64,000 nucleotides of DNA from Winogradskyella luteola (GTDB lineage: Bacteria > Bacteroidota > Bacteroidia > Flavobacteriales > Flavobacteriaceae), in assembly GCF_019203985.1 (NCBI RefSeq), contig NZ_JAGSPD010000001.1, forward strand, positions 186,001 through 250,000, given 5' to 3'. Position 1 is the stretch's first letter, and each line of letters opens with the position of its first letter. The notes below the pieces were generated by a model that ran no database searches, had not been told where the DNA came from, and saw nothing but the letters and a program-made list of their open reading frames with translations. Made by a program: the position numbers and the translations under genes. This document shows positions 36,289 to 45,462 of the stretch, in pieces.

Positions 36289-36316
36289 CAGATGCAACAT
36301 TATAATGCTGCACCTG
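36289..36316 (-). terminator. Intercistronic hairpin between DUF4856 and imelysin
   Basis: CAGATGCAACAT...ATGCTGCACCTG forms, on the minus-strand RNA, an unbroken stem with two G-U pairs. No long T-run follows, so it may be an RNA-processing or partial-termination site. Confidence 0.4.
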
Positions 36317-36339
36317 TTTTTTCTAAATTAATCCATCTA

Positions 36340-37533
36340 TTAGTTACTTGTTGCGGCTTCAGCAACGGTAAAACTAAAGCGTGCTGCAATCTCATCTGAA
36401 ATTGTATCTAGAGTCGTTGATGTAACGTCCCAAAAGCCATTACCTTCCATTAATTCTGCTACATAAGCATCTACCTCAGCTTTTGTAAAATAAGGTGTGT
36501 CCGTTCCTGGTTGTCTTGTAAATTGCAAGCTGTAGATAAACCCAAAACCTTCGGACAAATCATGGAATGCTGTTGCAAAATCAGTACCTAAGGTTAATTT
36601 ACCAGCTTGTAAATAATATACAGATCTAATACCGATAATTTCAGATACTTTTTCTCTAATAATATTTGCCTGCTCATCTCTTACCTCATAGTTTTTTGCC
36701 ACAATAGCTGCTCTTCCTAATTTAAAAGCATTGTAAATATCCTCTGCTATACCTGTAAAATCTGTATCGTTTTCAACCCTTGACAGGTATTTATTTAAAA
36801 AACTATCTTTATTTAGTAATGGTGCCAATGCATCATCTGTACCGTACAAATAACCAAAAGCCTCGTCCCACTTATGCTCCATAATTGTATAGTTTTTACC
36901 TTCGGCTACAATTTCAGCATCATTATCTGCTCTGTTAGTGCCAGCATCTAAAACTGAGGTGCTTAAATAATTATTAAGTATTTGATCGACCATTAGCGCA
37001 CCAATTAAGCTTTTATTAATGGCTTGATTATACTCTAAACCTTTAGAGTTAATATAGCGGTAAGTACCGCCTGCTTCCTGTAATCTACCAGCATTGCCTA
37101 CTGTAGCAGTTGTTTCCCAATTAGGAAAAACGTCTGTAACTTGATTGGCAATCCAACCGTCAAAATCAGCTTTTATTTGGTTAGCCACAGTAGTATTAGC
37201 AGAAAAATAATCACTAGAAGCAGCAGTTTTACTTCTTATGTTTTTAGTAGACTCATTTAGTGCTGTGGTTGAAAAATAATTTCCCGTGTTGGTAAACATA
37301 CCGTCGAGTTCGGCTTCAGTTTTAGAGTTATCTAATAATGCTGTGACGAACTCTTCACCCATATCAATACGTGTGGTTTGCCCATTGTAATCTACTGTTG
37401 TGGTTCCTTCTCTTTTGAACTCATAGGTCGCTGGAGCTTCTACTTGGTTACCGTCAGAACCATTATCGTCATCACTTGAGCATGATGTGAACATAGCAGC
37501 TATTACACATAAACTTAAGGCTAACTTCTTCAT
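36340..37533 (-). CDS. DUF4856 domain lipoprotein
   Basis: A 397-residue lipoprotein (MFTSCSSDDDNGSDG, acidic after the lipidated Cys). DUF4856 landmarks: YRYINSKGLEYNQAINKSLIGALMVDQILNNYL and MEHKWDEAFGYLYG. The gene order DUF4856-imelysin-HTTM-TonB receptor recurs in Bacteroidota, where it is thought to be iron-linked. First gene of the unit, behind a canonical promoter and a palindromic operator. Confidence 0.88.
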   Translation of the reverse strand: MKKLALSLCVIAAMFTSCSSDDDNGSDGNQVEAPATYEFKREGTTTVDYNGQTTRIDMGEEFVTALLDNSKTEAELDGMFTNTGNYFSTTALNESTKNIRSKTAASSDYFSANTTVANQIKADFDGWIANQVTDVFPNWETTATVGNAGRLQEAGGTYRYINSKGLEYNQAINKSLIGALMVDQILNNYLSTSVLDAGTNRADNDAEIVAEGKNYTIMEHKWDEAFGYLYGTDDALAPLLNKDSFLNKYLSRVENDTDFTGIAEDIYNAFKLGRAAIVAKNYEVRDEQANIIREKVSEIIGIRSVYYLQAGKLTLGTDFATAFHDLSEGFGFIYSLQFTRQPGTDTPYFTKAEVDAYVAELMEGNGFWDVTSTTLDTISDEIAARFSFTVAEAATSN

Positions 37534-37581
37534 TTTTGATTGTTTTTTATTTTTATTAAGATTTGTTATAAATAATTAGCG

Positions 37582-37612
37582 CAAAAATAATACTACAAAG
37601 GATTTATACAAA
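37582..37612 (-). promoter_or_regulatory. Promoter of the DUF4856 iron unit
   Basis: Minus strand: TTTG (37609-37612), a 19-base spacer, TATTTTTG (37582-37589). Full match to the Bacteroidota consensus. Confidence 0.7.
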
Positions 37613-37613
37613 G

Positions 37614-37638
37614 TTTATTTAGATTAATTTTAAATAAA
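37614..37638. promoter_or_regulatory. Candidate iron-repressor operator 1
   Basis: TTTATTTAGATTAATTTTAAATAAA, an imperfect 25-bp palindrome that abuts the -33 box. Its left arm TTATTTAGATT is identical over 11 bases to the operator at 43266. Confidence 0.55.
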
Positions 37639-37741
37639 TTTTGAGCACCTTTATTACTTTATTTATATTACTCTACTATATAGGGATTTATAAAATGGCA
37701 ACCCAAATAAATGCAATAGATTAAGCTAATGTATTGCGATA

Positions 37742-38104
37742 TTAGTTGAGATGTAACACATAATCAATATCGTCTACATTCAGTAAATGTGGAGCTAAAG
37801 TCTCTTTTTGCTTATTAAAAGATAATAGGTTTCTTAGCTCAATAGTTTTCTGTCTATTGAACATCATTACTAAATTTTCTTGTGTAATAGGTAGTGGGAT
37901 TTTTCGTTTAAGATCAGAGCACTCTTATTTATGTTCCAAGTAGTCAATTACTAATGTATCGATATAGTCTTTAAGACGCTTTAACTCTGTTTTGTTTAGT
38001 GCTAAAAATATATTGTTAAATATCAAATGGAACGATTTATAATTTTCGCAAAACGACAATTCACCACTTTTTACTCTGGATATTGCTTTTATACTTTTAC
38101 ACAT
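37742..38104 (-). pseudogene. DUF6686 family gene broken by an in-frame stop
   Basis: From ATG 38104 the frame reads MCKSIKAISRVKSGELSFCE and so on to codon 59, then TAA (37925-37927), then continues in the same frame as ECSDLKRKIPLPITQENLVM to a normal stop at 37742. Both halves match the DUF6686 family as I recall it, where a Tyr stands at the stop position, so TAT to TAA is the likely change. The family's second Cys (FCxxC) also appears replaced by Tyr. Last gene of the iron-reductase operon, 9 bases after it. Confidence 0.75.
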
Positions 38105-38113
38105 ATTTATATT

Positions 38114-40312
38114 TTAATAGCAATCCATTTTAATCTGTTCATTATTTTCAAACACACTTAAAGGATGTTGTAGTTTTGACTCCGTAATGATGTTTAGAGC
38201 TTCTAAAACGCTGTTTTGCATAGCGATTGATCCACAAATCATAATAACTCCTTTGTTTTGCAGAACATTACATATTAATTTTTCTTTTTCCATAAGCACA
38301 TCTTGCACATAAACTTTCTCGTCTTCTTCCCGAGAATATGCCAAATTAAAGCTAGACAAATAGCCTTTCTTAAATGCTTTATCGATTAATTTTGAATACA
38401 ATTGAAAGGATTGCTGAGTGCGTCCTCCCCAAAATAAGTGAGTTTTAATATCTAGAGTGTTTTCATTCATCATTCCCAAAAAAGGTGCTATACCTGTTCC
38501 ATTGGCTATCATTATTACTTCCTTGGCATAGATTGGAAAATGAAAATCTAGATTTCTTTTAATTCTTGCTTTTATCATGTTGTGCTGCTTTTGAGTGCTT
38601 AATTGTTTTGAACATACCCCAAATTTGTGCTTTTTAATACTCAAAAGAATCGTATCCTCTACTCGACCTATGGAATATAGACGCTCAATATGATCTTCTT
38701 CTGGATAAAAGGCTAATAAATCACCCGACTTAAACTTTTGTTTTTTAAGAGACTTTAACTGTAGCAAAAATGTATCATCCACATTACAATCGGTAATATT
38801 CAAAACCTCAAAATTCTTTAGCCGTTTTTTGTTAACAGTTGGTTTGGTTAATTGAATTTTTAAATCTTGTGATGTACTTTCATTCCATTGTTGTATCCAG
38901 GTTTTAAAAGCGTCATGTGACTGATTATTAATTTTGAATAAAGGTAAATTAGGAATGAAGTTTTTTTGCTTTTGCAGCAATGCATCAACAACAATAGCAT
39001 ATTTACAAAAATCTGGATACATCAGGGATCCGAAACCTACTACCGAATATTTTACCGTTTGCTTTTGACGGATCATTTTCAGCAATCCTTCAAAATTTTT
39101 GGCATTGCTAGGTGCTTCCCCTTCACCATAAGTCGCTGTAAATACAATAAGATGTTTTGCTATTTTATAAGTTGAATACTTATTGAGCTGATCGAGATAA
39201 ACTGTATGGTTTGCTGTTATAAGAGCATCAAAAAATTGTTTTGCAAAACGTTGGGTATGCCCTGTTTCTGAACCTACTAAAAGAATAAATTCAGCTTCAT
39301 CCTTGGTGTATTTATTCTTAATTTTTACACTTTCTTTTTTACGTTTTATAGTCATGGTAAAACCAGAATACATAAAGAATAAAATGGCAATGCAACTTAG
39401 CAGTAAAACCATAGCCCAAACAAAAGTACCTTGACCTGTATGCAATACCATACTCCAAGTTGAGACTATTGATACTAATGATATATCAGCTTTACTCATT
39501 ACACGACCTGTGTATTGATTTATGTAAAGCTCCTTGTCTTTTAGGTTTAAAATAAAGTAATCTTCTTCGTCTTCTGAAAATGGAAATTCCAAAGATTTCA
39601 ATTCATTTAAAGTGTAAGACTGAAAAACATGAAACCCATTTATACCAATGCTTTCTGCATGAGATGTATTTTCAATATTTTTATGAACCAGCTTATCTGA
39701 TGGCAATAGATTAAACTTTTCTAATGACAAAAAGACACCTGTTAGAGTAATAATTACAATCGGAATTAAAGTATAGCGACCAATGACAATATGGAAATAC
39801 TGCTCAAAGTTTTCTTTCACTACTTTGGCAAAAAAGCGTTTAAAACCTCCTTGGCGCTTCAGTATTAATTTTATACCAGTAATAGCAATGAGAAATAGAA
39901 AAAATGAGAATAAACCTACTAAAAACCGCCCTGTGGATTTTAAAAAAAGTGAACGATGCAAATTGGTTGCAAATTCAAAGATTGGTTTCTTTTTTATAAG
40001 TTCACCTAATTTTTCACCAGTAAAAGGGTTGACATAAAACATATCATTTTTACCTTCGGCTGTAATTATCGACGCTATTACAAAATCATTTTCGTCTTTT
40101 TCTAAAGTGATAACTCCTTCATATTCATTATGTAAGATCTCTAGTGCTTCTGCTAAGGACAAATCATTAGCATTGTCTACAGCAAAAGGCTGTATTTGAT
40201 TAGAGATAGGTTCTAACGCTAATATAATACCTGTAACTGTAGCAATAAAAATGAATAAAGCTGAAGACACAGCCAGTATTAAGTGACTGTATCTCCAAAT
40301 AGAAATGGTCAT
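38114..40312 (-). CDS. PepSY-flavodoxin-FNR fusion iron reductase
   Basis: A 732-residue membrane flavoprotein: PepSY-TM part with four helices (about 11-33, 130-151, 177-196, 297-320), flavodoxin domain (about 340-480; LLVGSETGHTQRFAKQF, TATYGEGEAPSNAKNF) and a ferredoxin-NADP reductase domain (about 500-732; RLYSIGR for FAD, NGTGIAPFLGMM and CGSIAMQ for NADPH). Electrons should pass from NADPH through FAD and FMN across the membrane, probably to reduce ferric chelates. Coupled to DUF2271 by a 13-bp gap. Confidence 0.9.
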   Translation of the reverse strand: MTISIWRYSHLILAVSSALFIFIATVTGIILALEPISNQIQPFAVDNANDLSLAEALEILHNEYEGVITLEKDENDFVIASIITAEGKNDMFYVNPFTGEKLGELIKKKPIFEFATNLHRSLFLKSTGRFLVGLFSFFLFLIAITGIKLILKRQGGFKRFFAKVVKENFEQYFHIVIGRYTLIPIVIITLTGVFLSLEKFNLLPSDKLVHKNIENTSHAESIGINGFHVFQSYTLNELKSLEFPFSEDEEDYFILNLKDKELYINQYTGRVMSKADISLVSIVSTWSMVLHTGQGTFVWAMVLLLSCIAILFFMYSGFTMTIKRKKESVKIKNKYTKDEAEFILLVGSETGHTQRFAKQFFDALITANHTVYLDQLNKYSTYKIAKHLIVFTATYGEGEAPSNAKNFEGLLKMIRQKQTVKYSVVGFGSLMYPDFCKYAIVVDALLQKQKNFIPNLPLFKINNQSHDAFKTWIQQWNESTSQDLKIQLTKPTVNKKRLKNFEVLNITDCNVDDTFLLQLKSLKKQKFKSGDLLAFYPEEDHIERLYSIGRVEDTILLSIKKHKFGVCSKQLSTQKQHNMIKARIKRNLDFHFPIYAKEVIMIANGTGIAPFLGMMNENTLDIKTHLFWGGRTQQSFQLYSKLIDKAFKKGYLSSFNLAYSREEDEKVYVQDVLMEKEKLICNVLQNKGVIMICGSIAMQNSVLEALNIITESKLQHPLSVFENNEQIKMDCY

Positions 40313-40325
40313 GTCAAAATTTTGA

Positions 40326-40820
40326 TTATTGAGGCATTAACCTAATGTACCGAATAAAGCCTTTGCCTTCCACTTTACTTTTAACAGATTCTGAAGTTAA
40401 TTCAAACTCAACATCATCTGCATGATATTCCTGATCTTCAACAGCAGTTTCAAACCTAACTTTGTAGCCTTGATCTATTTTATCATCTGCTATTTCTATA
40501 ACACTTATGGCACGCTCACCACCACTTATCGTTGCACCAGTTATGGCATCTATATTTGTGCGTTTTTTGCCTTGAAAATTCCACCATTCGGTAATATCAA
40601 AATACCATTCATCATCATCACCTTGAACGTAAAGCGTCTTTTCATATTCACCTTTGGGGTTTAAGAGTGAAATAATAATATAAGCACCTTCACCTGTATA
40701 ATTGGTCATCTGAATCATACACTTATAGGTCGAAGATGGTTGCTTTAAAGTGAACCCAAATAGTAGAAAAACGGCTACTATTAATAGAGGTGCTATTTTG
40801 AATATATTTATTTTTCTCAT
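40326..40820 (-). CDS. DUF2271 domain protein
   Basis: A 164-residue exported protein (one N-terminal helix). DUF2271 pattern: MIQMTNYTGEGAYIIISLLNPKGEYEKTLYVQGDDDEWYFDITEWW, IDAITGATISGGERAISV. The family regularly accompanies PepSY reductases and is probably a periplasmic partner. Starts 1 base after the ankyrin gene's stop. Confidence 0.85.
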   Translation of the reverse strand: MRKINIFKIAPLLIVAVFLLFGFTLKQPSSTYKCMIQMTNYTGEGAYIIISLLNPKGEYEKTLYVQGDDDEWYFDITEWWNFQGKKRTNIDAITGATISGGERAISVIEIADDKIDQGYKVRFETAVEDQEYHADDVEFELTSESVKSKVEGKGFIRYIRLMPQ

Positions 40821-40821
40821 G

Positions 40822-42321
40822 CTACTTTAAGAAATTGAAATTGACTTTGTTTTTTTGAAGCAATTCATTTTCACTTGCTAAATCATAAACTGATTCTTCA
40901 AAATCTGTTTTAACTGTTTTATCTGCTCCGATTGAAATTAAATACTTTAACATATCATCATTTTTTGCCTTCATGGCTGCCAAATGTAAAGGTGTTAATC
41001 CGTCATTATTTTTTGTATTAACATCTATGTTAAACTTATGGATGCGTTTTAGTAAATCGAGGTTATTTTTTTCAACAGCCAAATGATAGAGTGTATTTCC
41101 GTTACCTTGGGTTTTAGTTATATCTAAACCTGTTTTTGCAAGCAATTCTAATTTACTATTAAAAGTTTCTGACTTATTGCCCTGGTAAGCATTCAATAGG
41201 TAGTACATTAATGTGTTTCCATCCTTATCAATAGAATTGGTATCCGCACCTTTTTCGATTAAGAATTTTGCCACTTCAACATTATTTCCATGAATTACCA
41301 TAGCTAAAGCAGAACGACCATTTTTATTTTTTACATTAATATCCTTTATAAAAGGGAAAAGGAATGTTACAACCTCGAGTCTATTACTTTTCACGGCATT
41401 CATAAATGGTGAATTACCGTCTTCGTCTTGTAAATTGATGTCAACTCCCTTTTCAATAAAATATCTAAAGGTTTCTAAATCATTACTATCATAAGCTATG
41501 GCGTGCAGGGGATTTCTACTTTTATTTCCAATTACGTTAACAGCTATACCTAAATCTTCAAGAAACTTGTAAACTGCTAATGTATTCTTTCTTCCTCGCG
41601 TCCCTTGGCTTGCCATAATCATAGCATTACCGCCTTTTATATTTAAGTATTTATACGGTACACCTTTATCGATTAACCATTGTAACATTTCTAAATTTCC
41701 ACCTTTTGCAGCATAGTTAAAGATGCCATTGCCATTATTATCAGTGCTTTTTAAATCAACTTTATGAGACAAAAAATAATTAACCAACTTATCATCCTTT
41801 AAAAAAGGAGCAACTAATAATAAGGCGTTGGCACCATCATGATTCTTTTCTATAGTTGGATTTGATCCATGCTTTATCAAAAAATCATAAAGTTTAGTAT
41901 TGGTTTGCCCAGTAACAGCGGCAAAGTTTAATATAGAATAACCATGGCTATCTATGATATCTGTTTTAGCACCTTTATTAACCAAATACTGCATCAATTG
42001 CAGATTGTCTTTATAAGCTGCCCAAAAGATGTAGGTTCTACCATCGTGTGTTAATTTATTGACTCCGTTCCCTTTTTGTGACAAAAGGTACTTTACGGTA
42101 TTATTATCTACCTTTTCTATAAGTGAATAACTAACAGCATCAAAGGCATTTTGGTTGAGCTCTGCGATATCATGTCCTTCTGCTATTTTCTTGTCAATAT
42201 CTGCTATAGAAGGATTGGATTTCCAGTAGTCTCTACTTAAAAAAATGTTAGATTCTTGGGCAAAAAAAGGTGTGGCGAAAATTATAACTACTATACAAAG
42301 TATGTAATTTTTATTTTTCAT
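40822..42321 (-). CDS. Secreted ankyrin-repeat protein in the iron operon
   Basis: A 499-residue protein with a signal peptide (ending PFFAQ), then about eleven ankyrin repeats from residue 90 to the end (for example DGLTPLHLAAMKAKNDDMLKYLISIGAD; some degenerate). Predicted periplasmic solenoid for protein-protein contact. One base separates it from DUF2271 and 5 bases from DUF6607, so it is an integral operon member. Partner unknown; candidates are the receptor, HmuY or the reductase. Confidence 0.88.
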   Translation of the reverse strand: MKNKNYILCIVVIIFATPFFAQESNIFLSRDYWKSNPSIADIDKKIAEGHDIAELNQNAFDAVSYSLIEKVDNNTVKYLLSQKGNGVNKLTHDGRTYIFWAAYKDNLQLMQYLVNKGAKTDIIDSHGYSILNFAAVTGQTNTKLYDFLIKHGSNPTIEKNHDGANALLLVAPFLKDDKLVNYFLSHKVDLKSTDNNGNGIFNYAAKGGNLEMLQWLIDKGVPYKYLNIKGGNAMIMASQGTRGRKNTLAVYKFLEDLGIAVNVIGNKSRNPLHAIAYDSNDLETFRYFIEKGVDINLQDEDGNSPFMNAVKSNRLEVVTFLFPFIKDINVKNKNGRSALAMVIHGNNVEVAKFLIEKGADTNSIDKDGNTLMYYLLNAYQGNKSETFNSKLELLAKTGLDITKTQGNGNTLYHLAVEKNNLDLLKRIHKFNIDVNTKNNDGLTPLHLAAMKAKNDDMLKYLISIGADKTVKTDFEESVYDLASENELLQKNKVNFNFLK

Positions 42322-42326
42322 AGCAT

Positions 42327-43226
42327 TTATTTTACAAAAGATTCAATCACTTTTTCTATGTCTTCTTTGGCCGTCATCTCTTCATCAAAAAGGTGCTTAT
42401 ACAATACTTTGTTATCTACTTTAGCTTCAAGATTTAAGTCCTTATTACGTCCATAAACGGCATTCCATTTTGTTCTTACAGTTGCCCATTTATTATCGTG
42501 TTCTTTCCACCAGTCTTGTGCAGCTTGGCAACGGCTATCGTCCACTTTTTTATAGATATTATAGCCTTTTTCGTGTGCTAAAATCACATCATCTTTATCG
42601 CCCTCTCTGATAACCTTGGCATTGTCTTGGTCATGAACCCAGCCAAAATCCGTAATTTCATGTCTATTACCTCGCATTGTAATATTATAATCGCTGCGTT
42701 TGGTATATTCTCTTCTAGGCAATGGTGCTGTTGTGGTATTTTCCCAATAACTCTTCCCATCTACGTGCACCCAAGTACCAGAACCTTCATAACGTGGACT
42801 ATCATCTACTTGATATACTTTTTGTGTCCACTGTCCCTCCACTTCATCTTTCTCTTTCTCTTGAAAAGTCCATTCATTATCTCCATTGTACATATAAAAT
42901 GCTGTATTTTCAAACAGCCAATCTTGTCTCCAATGTTTAACTATATGAGGTTTATTCGGTGGTCCAACTTGCAATAGATGTTGAATTGATACTTTGTTTT
43001 TATCATCTTCTATCAATTGTGCCCATTCCAATCCTTTGTCTGTTTTTGTTTTTGATGGTTTGTAAAGCGAATCTTCACTAAACTGAAAGGTTTCCGCAAA
43101 GTTGAATGTGACTTCAAAACAGCCACACATTTCTTTGATGGCTTCTTTGTCTTGTTTCTTCTTTTTTTGTGCATTTACTTGAAATGACAAGGCTAAAACT
43201 AAACTGGCTAATACTACTCTTTTCAT
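42327..43226 (-). CDS. DUF6607 family protein
   Basis: A 299-residue exported protein (signal peptide ending QVNAQ, then a KKKK stretch). Strongly conserved-looking tryptophan-rich core: WRQDWLFENTAFYMYNGDNEW, EGQWTQKVYQVDDSPRYEGSGTWVHVDGKSYWEN. DUF6607 has no assigned function; in this window it heads the haem/iron operon, divergent from a TonB receptor and HmuY. Confidence 0.82.
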   Translation of the reverse strand: MKRVVLASLVLALSFQVNAQKKKKQDKEAIKEMCGCFEVTFNFAETFQFSEDSLYKPSKTKTDKGLEWAQLIEDDKNKVSIQHLLQVGPPNKPHIVKHWRQDWLFENTAFYMYNGDNEWTFQEKEKDEVEGQWTQKVYQVDDSPRYEGSGTWVHVDGKSYWENTTTAPLPRREYTKRSDYNITMRGNRHEITDFGWVHDQDNAKVIREGDKDDVILAHEKGYNIYKKVDDSRCQAAQDWWKEHDNKWATVRTKWNAVYGRNKDLNLEAKVDNKVLYKHLFDEEMTAKEDIEKVIESFVK

Positions 43227-43249
43227 TTTTTTATTGATTAAAATTTTAA

Positions 43250-43300
43250 CAAAAATATCTTGTTCTTATTTAGATTGAATTAAAATAACTTATATATTTG
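43250..43300. promoter_or_regulatory. Divergent iron promoters around a shared operator
   Basis: Minus-strand -7 TATTTTTG (43250-43257) for DUF6607 and plus-strand -7 TATATTTG (43293-43300) for the receptor. The expected -33 positions of both fall inside the palindrome at 43266-43288. Confidence 0.55.
43266..43288. promoter_or_regulatory. Candidate iron-repressor operator 2
   Basis: TTATTTAGATT-G-AATTAAAATAA, an imperfect 23-bp palindrome with the same 11-base left arm as the site at 37614, placed to block both divergent promoters. Confidence 0.55.
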
Positions 43301-43318
43301 CGGCAAAACTAATCAAGA

Positions 43319-45451
43319 ATGAGTCTAAATAAAAATAATATCTGCATTTATTTTTTATTTTTTTTGAGTTATACGGTTTGTGCGCAGGAACACAAAAAGG
43401 ACAGTACTAAGATTGAAAAATTAGAAGAGGTTGTGATAACTGGACAGTACAGCCCTTCTTCAATAAAAAAATCGATTTACAACGTAACTGTAATAAATCA
43501 AAAGCAAATTCAGCAAATAGCGGCTAATAACCTAGCAGACATCTTAAACTTTAACCTTAATCTTAATATAATTCCCAATGGACAAACGGGTAGATCAACA
43601 GTATCTTTTTTTGGCTTGGATAGCCAATACCTTAATATTTTGGTTGACAATGTTCCCTTAGTTAGTGATAATGGATTAGGTAACAGTATCGATCTTACCC
43701 AAATAAATCTTGATGATATTGAACGTATAGAAATTGTAGAAGGTGCTATGGGAGTTGAGTTTGGAGCTAATGCAGTTACAGGAGTCATAAATATAATAAC
43801 TAAAAAATCTATTGACGAAGAATGGAAAATACAGACATCTATACAAGAAGAAACCGTTAGTAATGAGTATGAGTTGTTTGACCAAGGCAGACATATACAA
43901 TCGTTAAATTTAGGACACAACTTCAACAAAAAATGGTTTGCCAGAATTGGTTTTAACAGAAATGATTTTGCAGGTTTTTTTAATGACAGACAAGGCAGGG
44001 ACTATTTTGAAAATGATGGACTAAGAGGGTATGAATGGTTACCTAAAGATCAATTGACTACGAATGCATTCATTAATTTTAAAGCTAAAAACTTTCAACT
44101 TAATTATAAATTTGAATACTATAACGAAAATGTATATTTCTATGATGCAGCTGTTAGAGCAAATATAGATACCCAAAACCAAACCAGTAACCCTTCTGCT
44201 ACTGATAGAATTTTTACAACCAATAGATTTGTAAACAACATTAGCTTAGATGGCACATTAAACTCTGGTGCCAACTATAGCGCTACGTTTTCTTACCAAC
44301 AACAAGAACGGGATATTAATGAGTTTAATTATTTTATCCTAACACAAGAAAGATCTAATGAAACCGATGAAACCTATCAATCTAGTAAAGCTTTCTTTTC
44401 TAACGGTACCGTAGACAACCTAATAAAAGACAAAGATTATGATTTTCAAATTGGTTACGAAACCAGATATATTGAAGGTTTTGATACCCAAGCTTCTGGT
44501 GATGTCACACAATTTAATGAAACGAGAAACCAAAGCAACTTTGCTGTGTTTAGTTCTTCTGAGGTAAAACTTAACGATAAGTTTTCATTTCGCCCTGGTG
44601 TACGATACGAATATAATTCACTTTATAATTCAAAACTTACTGGTGCTTTAAATGTACGCTACCTTATGGAAAAAGGGTTTGAGCTTAGGGCAAACATAGG
44701 TTCTTCTTATAGAGTACCAAATTTTGAAGAGCTCTACTACTATTTTGTGGATTCCAATCATGATGTTAGGGGCAACGAAAATCTAGACCCAGAAAATGGT
44801 TTTTCAACTTTTGTAAATCTAAAAAAGCGAAGCTGGTTCAAAGGTGTTTCATTAATCAATAATCTAAAAGTAAGTTATATAGATGTTTCTGATCGTATAG
44901 ATTTAGCAGTCGTAAATTCTACACCACTTCAATTTCAATTCATCAATATAGATAAGTTTAGACAGCTTGGCTTTACCTTAGACAACTCATTAAGGTTAAA
45001 TAATCTTACACTAAACTTAGGAGCTGCATTACAAGGAATCTCTAGAATAAATAATACTGAAGTTAATGCAGAGGATGATTTTTTATACAATTTTCAAGTT
45101 AATTCTAGGGCTTCATATAGATTCGATAAAATTAACACCTCAGTTGCCCTGCTACTAAAATATAATGGTGAACAACAAAACTATATAGCCTCTGGCACAG
45201 ACGATAATGGTAATACCGCTTTTTCAAAGGCTACTGTAGAGGCCTATTCATGGCTAGATTTTTCAGTAAGAAAAGTATTTCTAGATGATAAATTAGATAT
45301 AACACTTGGTAGTAGAAATTTATTCGATGTTACCAACGTAAACGTAAATAACGGATCTAACGGCGGAACACATTCTGCTAACAATAGTAATCTATTATTG
45401 GGCTATGGGAGATCTTTTTACCTAAAAGCAATGTATAATCTAAATTTTTAA
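43319..45451 (+). CDS. TonB-dependent receptor, haem-receptor type (HmuR-like)
   Basis: A 710-residue receptor: signal peptide (ending TVCAQ), TonB box (EEVVITG), plug domain (about 50-165; NVTVINQKQIQQIAANNLADILNFN, IDLTQINLDDIERIEIVEGAMGVEFGANAVTGVINIITKK) and a barrel ending FYLKAMYNLNF. Lacks the N-terminal regulatory domain found in the other receptor. Followed after 11 bases by an HmuY-type lipoprotein, which supports a haem or haem-protein substrate. Confidence 0.88.
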   Translation: MSLNKNNICIYFLFFLSYTVCAQEHKKDSTKIEKLEEVVITGQYSPSSIKKSIYNVTVINQKQIQQIAANNLADILNFNLNLNIIPNGQTGRSTVSFFGLDSQYLNILVDNVPLVSDNGLGNSIDLTQINLDDIERIEIVEGAMGVEFGANAVTGVINIITKKSIDEEWKIQTSIQEETVSNEYELFDQGRHIQSLNLGHNFNKKWFARIGFNRNDFAGFFNDRQGRDYFENDGLRGYEWLPKDQLTTNAFINFKAKNFQLNYKFEYYNENVYFYDAAVRANIDTQNQTSNPSATDRIFTTNRFVNNISLDGTLNSGANYSATFSYQQQERDINEFNYFILTQERSNETDETYQSSKAFFSNGTVDNLIKDKDYDFQIGYETRYIEGFDTQASGDVTQFNETRNQSNFAVFSSSEVKLNDKFSFRPGVRYEYNSLYNSKLTGALNVRYLMEKGFELRANIGSSYRVPNFEELYYYFVDSNHDVRGNENLDPENGFSTFVNLKKRSWFKGVSLINNLKVSYIDVSDRIDLAVVNSTPLQFQFINIDKFRQLGFTLDNSLRLNNLTLNLGAALQGISRINNTEVNAEDDFLYNFQVNSRASYRFDKINTSVALLLKYNGEQQNYIASGTDDNGNTAFSKATVEAYSWLDFSVRKVFLDDKLDITLGSRNLFDVTNVNVNNGSNGGTHSANNSNLLLGYGRSFYLKAMYNLNF

Positions 45452-45462
45452 ATAAAACAATC

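Noticed and set aside
42627..42977. 116- and 72-codon frames on the plus strand opposite DUF6607
   Set aside because: Low-complexity hydrophobic translations produced by the tryptophan-rich codons of the real gene.
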